Source: Rhodothermales bacterium | GTDB taxonomy: Bacteria > Bacteroidota > Rhodothermia > Rhodothermales > UBA10348 | Length of the DNA: 13,049 nt | Reading direction: 5' to 3' | NCBI GenBank assembly: GCA_013003255.1 | Contig: JABDJZ010000221.1 | Location: 1-13,049 of the forward strand | Shown: positions 7,618 through 12,412 of the stretch, piece after piece | Position numbering within the stretch: the stretch's first letter is position 1 | Layout: every line of letters starts with the position of its first letter | The notes under the pieces: model-generated | Told to the model about the DNA's origin: nothing | What the model saw: only the letters and a program-made list of their open reading frames with translations | The model's database searches: none | Translations under genes and position numbers: made by a program

Positions 7618-8505
7618 CTACGCATTCAGCAGCACCACGCCGGCCGCAGCCAGGGCGACACCAAGCAGGTTGACCGCGGAAACCCGCTCACGCCAGATCA
7701 CCGTCCCGAGCACAGTCCCTCCCACGACCACTGACGCCGCCAGCGTCGGGAAGACCACGATCCCGGGTATCCGCGCCACAGCTCCGAGCAGGAAGAGAAT
7801 CGATCCGTAGTTCAGGACGCCCAGCAATACGCCCCAAAGCACCGCGTCGCGCTTCGCTATCCGCTGGCCGACCGGACGTCGAAACAGCGGTACCAGGCCG
7901 ACCAGGAAAGCCACTCCGAACGCCAGCGTCAGGAATACATGCCCGTCCAGTCGTGCACCATACCAGACGTCGAAGGTCTTGAACGACAGGTCCCCCAGCC
8001 CACCCGTGACAAACACAGCGAGCAGGAGAAGAACGGCGGAGCCGCTTCGGGGTGTGGCGGGCGACGAGGAGGCCGCACCCGCGGGGGTCGCCTGACCAAC
8101 GGGCCGCGTCAGAAAGATCAGCGACGCCACGACCAGTGAGAACCCCAACCACTGCAATGTCGAAGGCACCTCTGCCCAGGCAAGCCAGGAGACAATAAAC
8201 GGGATGCTCACTCCGGTCCTCTGAACGGCCAGGGTCAGCGAGATGCCCGCTCGCTGGGTGGACACGGCGATGACCAGAAACCCCACAGCAAGGAAGGCAC
8301 CGACCGCCGTTCCGAAAACCAGGAATCCTGTCCCCGCATCCATCCAGGGAGCACCCGCGCGATAAACGAGAAAGGCGCCCAGAGCGGCGGCCACCAGGTA
8401 GTTAATCGTGATCAGGTGTAACCGGTCAACGCCCCGAAGACCGGACTCCTTGAAAACGGCGCCTATCCCGAGGCTGCTGGCAATGGCCAGGAGGAGATAG
8501 ACCAT
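7618..8505 (-). CDS. EamA/DMT-superfamily transporter
   Basis: A 295-residue protein with about ten hydrophobic segments in two homologous halves (about 1-135 and 155-295), the EamA (drug/metabolite transporter) layout. The halves are joined by a polar Ala/Pro/Ser linker (137-155). The second half ends with FPTLAASVVVGGTVLGTVIW (252-271), then RERVSAVNLLGVALAAAGVV (272-291), a typical EamA end with the RE..S motif before the last helix. The family exports or imports small metabolites such as amino acids or sugar-phosphate-like compounds; the substrate is not readable. ATG at 8503-8505 lies 9 nt after the ybbR stop without an evident ribosome-binding site, so it is probably co-translated with ybbR and belongs to the BMC-ybbR transcription unit. 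Confidence 0.87.
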   Translation of the reverse strand: MVYLLLAIASSLGIGAVFKESGLRGVDRLHLITINYLVAAALGAFLVYRAGAPWMDAGTGFLVFGTAVGAFLAVGFLVIAVSTQRAGISLTLAVQRTGVSIPFIVSWLAWAEVPSTLQWLGFSLVVASLIFLTRPVGQATPAGAASSSPATPRSGSAVLLLLAVFVTGGLGDLSFKTFDVWYGARLDGHVFLTLAFGVAFLVGLVPLFRRPVGQRIAKRDAVLWGVLLGVLNYGSILFLLGAVARIPGIVVFPTLAASVVVGGTVLGTVIWRERVSAVNLLGVALAAAGVVLLNA

Positions 8506-8514
8506 ATTTCGGGA

Positions 8515-9513
8515 TCAGTCGATGACTTCGAAATAGTACCCCAATGCGGGGGGATCCAGCCTGTACTCCCGAAAGAGAATGCCTTCGGGATAGTGAACTG
8601 CCGGCACGATGTTGCCAGTGGTATCCCGACGCATCGCATTGAAATGGACCTCGGCGTAGAAGTCCTCTGCCTCCAGCGCCTCATCATACTGGTCCAGCGC
8701 CACCTGGTAGATCACCCGGACGGTGGGCCTGTCAAACTTGATATCCTGCCGCGCCGGAGCTCCGAGCACCCGAATCTCCACGTCTCTGGTGGCCTCTGTG
8801 AACTCTCGGACGGAAGCGGAATAGGTCACTGAGGAGGCATCAAGCTCGACGAGCCCTCCCAGCGTGTCCGAGAGCGCCACCATCACCGAAACCGTATCTC
8901 CCTGAGGCTGCACCTGCAGCCGCCGTGTCGGCCACCGACCGATGGCAGCAATGACCGAAGCAGCACCCTCGACGGTCACGGAGTCCGGGCGTACCGCTGC
9001 AGAACCCACCACGTGGTGACCCGGAGGCGGCACCACCGAAACACGGGGTTCCACGGGCACGCGTTTGCGTAGCCGCGGCTCCTTGCGAATGGCCACCGTC
9101 CGCGGAACGATGGCCTCTACCCGGACACCGGTGATGGCCTCGGACGCGACGGTCGTGAGATCCAGGTTTTCGACGGAGGCATCCACCGGAATCGACGGCG
9201 GGTTGTAGTAGAGGCGGAGCAACTGAATGCCTTCCCCCTCGACCTGCACCCGGGCCGATGAGGGCGGCTCCAGAACAAGGGCCTCCGAGTCGCTGAGGTT
9301 CTGAACCTCAAGCGGGATGTCGAGCATGCGCTGGTGGGTCTCCCGCATGGAGAAGCTGAACCATAGCAACACACTGGCCAGGATGCAGAGCGTGATCATC
9401 GTCCCGCGGGGTCCTTCATCTTCCGGCGGGGCCGGCTGTCCGATGGGACGGGTGGTCAGGAGGTCGCGAACGCGCTGCTCCAGCCAGGATCGGTCTGAGG
9501 AGGTTGAACTCAC
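8515..9513 (-). CDS. YbbR-like domain protein, membrane anchored
   Basis: The 332-residue protein has a cytosolic N-terminus (1-38), a single membrane helix (about 39-56) and a long extracytoplasmic beta-rich part. The motif PRTVAIRKEPRLRKRVPVEP (137-156), followed by HHVVGSAAVRPDSVTVEGAA (166-185) and IAAI, is the YbbR repeat pattern; weaker repeat-like stretches flank it. In Firmicutes the YbbR protein CdaR regulates the diadenylate cyclase CdaA, but no cyclase gene is in this window, so that role should not be assumed. The start is GTG at 9511-9513, 11 nt after the stop of the second BMC gene, with an AGG at about 9-nt spacing. Being in one transcript with shell-protein genes is unusual for ybbR. 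Confidence 0.8.
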   Translation of the reverse strand: MSSTSSDRSWLEQRVRDLLTTRPIGQPAPPEDEGPRGTMITLCILASVLLWFSFSMRETHQRMLDIPLEVQNLSDSEALVLEPPSSARVQVEGEGIQLLRLYYNPPSIPVDASVENLDLTTVASEAITGVRVEAIVPRTVAIRKEPRLRKRVPVEPRVSVVPPPGHHVVGSAAVRPDSVTVEGAASVIAAIGRWPTRRLQVQPQGDTVSVMVALSDTLGGLVELDASSVTYSASVREFTEATRDVEIRVLGAPARQDIKFDRPTVRVIYQVALDQYDEALEAEDFYAEVHFNAMRRDTTGNIVPAVHYPEGILFREYRLDPPALGYYFEVID

Positions 9514-9524
9514 GGGATTCAGAC

Positions 9525-10049
9525 CTAACGGCCCAGCGCCCGAAGCAGTTCGGCCTTGTTGGCCCGGGCGATTTCACGCCCTTGGATCGAGAGTCCCGGA
9601 GTCGACCGTGCCAGCGCGCGAAGCTCCCGCACCGTGAGTGATTCGAGGTCGGAGGTTCTGCTCACCGGCGGCGATTCCAACGTGGCCGGACGGGTGGCCG
9701 CCTTTCGAGGACGGGACCTGCGCGGGGTGGCAGCGGGGGTCGGCTTCGGTGGTGCCGCGGGTGCAGGGGCCCCCGATCGGATGCCCTGCATGTCCGCTAC
9801 GTCAGACGCGGGCCGGGGAATAATGTGTGTCGAAACCACGGTGCCAACACGCTCAGCGGCGGCACGGCCTGCGTCCAGGGCTGATCGGACTGCGGCGGTT
9901 TCCCCGGTAAGCTGCACCGTCATCAGGGCCGGGTTGGTCCGGGCGATTCCAACGAGGGTAACCCGAGAGGCCTTGGTCGCTGCATCAGCCGCCTCAATGG
10001 CAGCCACAAGACCCTTGGTCTCGATGAGTCCGAGAGCCCCGTTGTCCAT
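9525..10049 (-). CDS. BMC-H shell protein with basic linker and C-terminal Rho_N/SAP-like domain
   Basis: The 174-residue product starts with a full BMC domain (about 4-88): GLIETKGLVAAIEAADA (7-23), the hexamer-edge Lys26, and STHIIPRPASDV (73-84) with the PRP motif. Aligned to its neighbour, the pore loop reads TNPA (38-41) instead of IGGG, so pore glycines are replaced and a proline enters. Residues 89-134 are a Pro/Ala-rich linker with a basic patch PRRSRPRKAATR (109-120). Residues 135-174 (LESLTVRELRALAR through ANKAELLRAL) look like a Rho_N/SAP-type helix-extended-loop-helix fold, often nucleic-acid binding. The call on this last domain is by eye. ATG at 10047-10049 was preferred to an adjacent in-frame TTG because it gives the normal BMC start. 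The gene begins 4 nt after the first BMC gene ends and presumably contributes mixed or decorating hexamers. Confidence 0.88.
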   Translation of the reverse strand: MDNGALGLIETKGLVAAIEAADAATKASRVTLVGIARTNPALMTVQLTGETAAVRSALDAGRAAAERVGTVVSTHIIPRPASDVADMQGIRSGAPAPAAPPKPTPAATPRRSRPRKAATRPATLESPPVSRTSDLESLTVRELRALARSTPGLSIQGREIARANKAELLRALGR

Positions 10050-10053
10050 CAAC

Positions 10054-10347
10054 CTACCCGTTTATCCCGGATGGCAGGATGGACTCGACATCGTTGTGTG
10101 GCCGCGGAATGACGTGGACAGAAACCAGTTCGCCGACCCGCTCCGCCGCAGCGGCCCCGGCATCGGTCGCGGCCTTTACCGCTCCAACGTCTCCCCGGAC
10201 CATGACGGTAACGAATCCGCCTCCGATGGTCTCCTTGCCAATGAGCTGGACGCGAGCGGCCTTGACCATGGCGTCCGCGGCTTCGACCGCGCCCACGAGG
10301 CCTTTCGTTTCAATCATCCCAAGTGCAATGCCGTAGTCGTCAGCCAT
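10054..10347 (-). CDS. BMC-H microcompartment shell protein (PduA/EutM/CcmK type)
   Basis: A 97-residue protein consisting almost entirely of one BMC domain, the usual length of a hexamer-forming BMC-H. GMIETKGLVGAVEAADAMVK (10-29) includes the edge lysine Lys29. The pore loop is KETIGGGFVTV (38-48), and RGDVGAVKAATDAG (51-64) and SVHVIPRPHNDVESILP (76-92) follow the PduA/EutM pattern closely. Such hexamers tile shell facets and their central pore passes small metabolites. ATG at 10345-10347 has no Shine-Dalgarno sequence. It follows a promoter at 10405-10434 by about 50 nt of leader. It is the first gene of the run BMC-H, BMC-H-Rho_N, ybbR and EamA. What it encloses, if anything, cannot be told here, as no signature enzyme gene is present. 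Confidence 0.95.
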   Translation of the reverse strand: MADDYGIALGMIETKGLVGAVEAADAMVKAARVQLIGKETIGGGFVTVMVRGDVGAVKAATDAGAAAAERVGELVSVHVIPRPHNDVESILPSGING

Positions 10348-10393
10348 AATGGAAGGTGTGTATGAACCGGATTGCGCCCATCTGGACGATCAT
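10340..10393 (-). CDS. Possible 17-codon leader peptide overlapping the first BMC gene
   Basis: In the short leader before the first BMC gene, an ATG at 10391-10393 opens a frame of 17 codons (MIVQMGAIRFIHTFHYG). Its TGA lies inside codons 2-3 of the BMC gene, so the two overlap by 8 nt. Because the BMC start has no ribosome-binding site, stop-start coupling is conceivable. The frame is short, its ATG would be only a few nucleotides from the predicted transcript start, and it could be chance. Confidence 0.2.
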   Translation of the reverse strand: MIVQMGAIRFIHTFHYG

Positions 10394-10400
10394 TTCCGGT
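10366..10400. promoter_or_regulatory. Inverted repeat in the BMC leader
   Basis: TCCGGT at 10395-10400 and its inverse ACCGGA at 10366-10371 are separated by 23 nt. The first arm covers the predicted transcription start of the BMC operon, so it could be an operator or a leader hairpin. A 6-bp repeat with this spacing is only weakly above chance. Confidence 0.2.
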
Positions 10401-10404
10401 GGTC

Positions 10405-10434
10405 AATATAGACGCGTATTTCCGGGTTTGTCAA
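10405..10434 (-). promoter_or_regulatory. Promoter of the BMC-ybbR-EamA operon
   Basis: Read on the minus strand, a perfect -35 box TTGACA (10429-10434) is followed by 18 nt and a -10 box TATATT (10405-10410, five of six consensus bases). The -10 region TATATTGA also partly fits the Bacteroidota TAnnTTTG element. The predicted transcript start is near 10398, giving a leader of about 50 nt. The -35 box begins at the base right after the gatC stop codon, so BMC transcription can be set apart from gatC. This is the best promoter in the window by inspection. Confidence 0.7.
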
Positions 10435-10740
10435 TCAGGGACGCGAGGGCTTGGCAGACGGGATCACCCGAGGCACCCTGAAATGCTCCCCATCGGAATC
10501 GGGAGCATTTGAAAGCGCCTGGTCGTGTGAAATCCGCTCGTGAGTTACGTCCGGCCTGAACACGTCGACCCGATCCAGTACATGAGCCATGGATGCCACG
10601 TTGGAGGTATCCAACTCGTCCATCTGCTTCATGTAGTCGAGGATGCCGGACAATTCCCTGGCCATCTGCTCCTTCTCCTCCTCGGTGAAGGACAGCCGGG
10701 CAAGCCGGGCCACGTATTCGACGTCTTCGATCGAGATCAT
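10435..10740 (-). CDS. gatC: GatC, Asp-tRNA(Asn)/Glu-tRNA(Gln) amidotransferase subunit C
   Basis: The 101-residue product matches GatC in length and sequence: MISIEDVEYVARLARLSFTE (1-20) then EEEKEQMARELSGILDYMKQ (21-40), the segment LDTSNVASMAHVLDRVDVFR (42-61), and a C-terminal DSDGEHFRVPRVI that inserts between GatA and GatB in known complexes. GatCAB amidates mischarged Asp-tRNA(Asn) or Glu-tRNA(Gln). ATG at 10738-10740 is chosen; the frame continues upstream for 44 codons but that part overlaps plsC and is not GatC-like. The start is 7 nt after the plsC stop with no strong ribosome-binding site. gatA and gatB are not in the window, which is common because the three genes are often scattered. 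Confidence 0.92.
   Translation of the reverse strand: MISIEDVEYVARLARLSFTEEEKEQMARELSGILDYMKQMDELDTSNVASMAHVLDRVDVFRPDVTHERISHDQALSNAPDSDGEHFRVPRVIPSAKPSRP
10481..10510. other. Perfect 10-bp inverted repeat inside the end of gatC
   Basis: AAATGCTCCC (10481-10490) and GGGAGCATTT (10501-10510) are exact inverse complements around a 10-nt loop. The hairpin lies within the last 25 codons of gatC, 44 bp before the stop codon begins and just upstream of the BMC promoter. In the minus-strand transcript only TTTC follows, so it is not a textbook terminator. It could slow or protect the plsC-gatC transcript. Confidence 0.4.
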
Positions 10741-10747
10741 TTTCGCG

Positions 10748-11545
10748 TTACTGGACCTGATCCGGGGGGTTCCTCCAGGCTTCGGGGAGTTCTTCTGCAA
10801 TCGCGGTATGGGCACGCCGCATAAGGTCAGGAATGTCGCGCCGGTTGAGCCCCTCCAAAGGGATCGAGTCACTGATCACGCAATGCACCACGCCCGGGCG
10901 ACTCACCCACCGGCTCTCATCGAACACCGCGGCCGCATCAACAATGGTCACGGGGACCAGCGGAACACCCGATTCCAGGGCCAGAAGAAAGCCGCCCCGC
11001 ATGAAGGCCCCAAGATGCCCCGAATAGGATCGCTGACCCTCCGGAAAAATCAGGACCGAACTGCCGGAGCGGATCTGCTCCCCGGCCCGCTTGATGGAGG
11101 CCAGGGATCGGCGGGGATCTCCCTTGTCCACAAAGACCGACGGCGAGTGCCGGAGTGCTGCTCCCAGCAGCGGAGCGTGCTCCAGTTCCGCCTTGGCCAC
11201 GAACCCGAACGCCATCGGCAGCACCGCGGCCACCAGCGGAATATCCAGGCCGTTCTGATGATTCGCCACCAGAACGCAGGCACCGGAAAGGGTCTCCGTT
11301 CTTCGGTCGACCAGCTTCAGACGAATCCCGGCGAAGAAGAACATGCCACGGCCCCAGGCCCCGGCCCACCAGGAGAATGTCTCCGTGCCCGGCCGGACCA
11401 CCTGCGCCACCAGATAACCCGTCGTGCAGACGGTGGTGACCACAAGGGCCCAGAATGCACTCCAGAGGAAATGCAGGCGGGTCCACAGGGTCTTTTCCAG
11501 CGGCTTCGGGCTCGGTATTTCGAACGTGTCTGTCACGTGGCTCAA
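10748..11545 (-). CDS. plsC: 1-acyl-sn-glycerol-3-phosphate acyltransferase (PlsC family)
   Basis: A 265-residue membrane-associated acyltransferase that by family moves an acyl chain to lysophosphatidic acid to form phosphatidic acid. An N-terminal hydrophobic segment (about 25-50) and a second short one (66-75) anchor it. Motif I is NHQNGLD (95-101, NHx4D, with catalytic His96 and Asp101), motif II lies around DKGDPRRS (140-147), motif III is FPEGQRS (167-173) and motif IV is VPVTIV (197-202). All four are intact. The start at TTG 11543-11545 is uncertain: a GTG three codons inside (11534-11536) is an alternative and neither has a good ribosome-binding site. The gene is divergent from the outer-membrane barrel gene and 7 nt upstream of gatC. 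Lyso-ornithine-lipid acyltransferases share these motifs, so substrate is not certain. Confidence 0.88.
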   Translation of the reverse strand: MSHVTDTFEIPSPKPLEKTLWTRLHFLWSAFWALVVTTVCTTGYLVAQVVRPGTETFSWWAGAWGRGMFFFAGIRLKLVDRRTETLSGACVLVANHQNGLDIPLVAAVLPMAFGFVAKAELEHAPLLGAALRHSPSVFVDKGDPRRSLASIKRAGEQIRSGSSVLIFPEGQRSYSGHLGAFMRGGFLLALESGVPLVPVTIVDAAAVFDESRWVSRPGVVHCVISDSIPLEGLNRRDIPDLMRRAHTAIAEELPEAWRNPPDQVQ

Positions 11546-11612
11546 TTCTACGACTGCCGATGCAGCGGGGCCATTGAATGTCTCTTCAACATGCGCACCC
11601 GATGCCTGACCG

Positions 11613-11648
11613 CGTGCTGGGATCCGCTGGGAGGATCCAGCACGTTTT
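11613..11648 (+). terminator. Bulged 12-bp hairpin followed by TTTT
   Basis: Arms 11613-11625 and 11633-11644 pair over 12 bp with a single bulged G at 11621 and a 7-nt loop, and TTTT follows at 11645-11648 on the plus strand. The form is that of an intrinsic terminator. No plus-strand gene lies immediately upstream, so it may instead act in the leader of the barrel gene as an attenuator, block antisense transcripts of plsC, or serve as a protein-binding palindrome. Only the plus orientation has the T run. Confidence 0.5.
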
Positions 11649-11697
11649 CAAGGAGGGTCGGCGCTATTCTCTGACACCTTCGCCGCGAGAAACGCCG

Positions 11698-12342
11698 ATG
11701 CACCGCCTCCTCATCATTCTTGTTCTGTTCCTGGTCACTACCCCGTCAGCAGCTCAGCGAAGTCAAGCGCGCATGCTGATCGGCATTTCGGGCTATACGC
11801 TCGCCGGGGACGGTGTTGACGAAGCGGATTTCATCTACCGACTGGCTGGCGGCGCCGGACTCTCCTACGAATTGCTTCCGCTGCTCTCTGTACGGACAGA
11901 GCTCCGATACACCATTCAGGGTGGTCGCATGAACGGCACCGTGGATGGTGCCATTGAAGGCGAGCCGACGGCGATTCCTGTGGAGGCCACGTTTGACCTG
12001 ACCTACCTCGAGATTCCGGTGCTACTTGTATTGGGCCTTGATCTGGTCAACAACCATCGACTGGAGATCGGCGTCGGGCCGGGCGTGGGTCTGAAGGTGG
12101 ATACGCGCACCAGTTTCGCCGCAGCCACTGGCCCTGAATTCAGCCAGGCACTGGATGCACCGGGCCGTACCACCGCGTTCACCTTTGCTGTGGACTATTC
12201 GTTCAGAATGGGCAGCGAACGTGTCATCCTGGGGCTACGGGGCTGGCGATCACGGACCAAGGCCGGGCTGGAGACCACCGTCCCCGGCACGGAGGACGTC
12301 TACACGCAGGGCCTGTCGTTCTTGACGGGGCTGACGTTCTGA
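11698..12342 (+). CDS. Outer-membrane beta-barrel protein (OMP_b-brl/PorT-like)
   Basis: The only plus-strand gene. From ATG at 11698-11700 the product is 214 residues with a clear signal peptide MHRLLIILVLFLVTTPSAAQ (1-20) and likely cleavage after AAQ. The mature part alternates polar and hydrophobic residues as in beta strands, contains LTYLEIPVLLVLGL, typical of Bacteroidota barrels of the PorT/OMP_b-brl_2 kind, and ends in GLSFLTGLTF with a terminal Phe, a usual outer-membrane assembly signal. The frame is open for 40 codons upstream, but the signal peptide fixes the start. A GAGA about 8 nt before the ATG is a weak ribosome-binding site. Its cargo or partner is unknown. A hairpin at 11613-11648 precedes it, and its stop codon lies in a direct repeat. 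Confidence 0.85.
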   Translation: MHRLLIILVLFLVTTPSAAQRSQARMLIGISGYTLAGDGVDEADFIYRLAGGAGLSYELLPLLSVRTELRYTIQGGRMNGTVDGAIEGEPTAIPVEATFDLTYLEIPVLLVLGLDLVNNHRLEIGVGPGVGLKVDTRTSFAAATGPEFSQALDAPGRTTAFTFAVDYSFRMGSERVILGLRGWRSRTKAGLETTVPGTEDVYTQGLSFLTGLTF

Positions 12343-12412
12343 CCGACAGGCCACTTCGGCGCCACCAACTCACATTCTGACCGACAGGCCACTGAAACGC
12401 CTGTAGCTCACC
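12337..12412. repeat. Degenerate 38-bp tandem duplication with a perfect 19-bp direct repeat
   Basis: The 19-mer TTCTGACCGACAGGCCACT occurs at 12337-12355 and again at 12375-12393, 38 bp apart. The 19 bases after each copy also agree at 10 of 19 positions, so the whole looks like an old 38-bp tandem duplication (29 of 38 matching). The first copy holds the stop codon of the barrel gene and the end of the second covers the stop codon of the converging M28-like gene. Short hairpins form here (for example ACAGGC 12384-12389 with GCCTGT 12399-12404), but no T tract follows. Confidence 0.75.

Noticed and set aside
8515..9513. Naming the YbbR-like gene cdaR with a role in c-di-AMP control
   Set aside because: No diadenylate cyclase gene is adjacent, and YbbR-like proteins in this group are not established as cyclase regulators.
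8515..10347. A complete metabolosome or carboxysome locus
   Set aside because: Only two hexameric shell genes are present; there is no vertex protein, trimeric shell protein, cargo enzyme or activating enzyme in the window.
10741..10872. 44-codon extension of gatC
   Set aside because: It overlaps plsC and precedes a typical GatC N-terminus beginning at the ATG at 10740.
10643..11674. 343-codon plus-strand open frame over gatC and plsC
   Set aside because: It is antisense to two well-supported genes and low in hydrophobic structure. It also spans the gap and hairpin before the barrel gene.
11578..11697. 40-codon extension of the barrel gene
   Set aside because: The signal peptide begins at 11698 and the upstream codons run through the hairpin; a signal peptide would not be internal.
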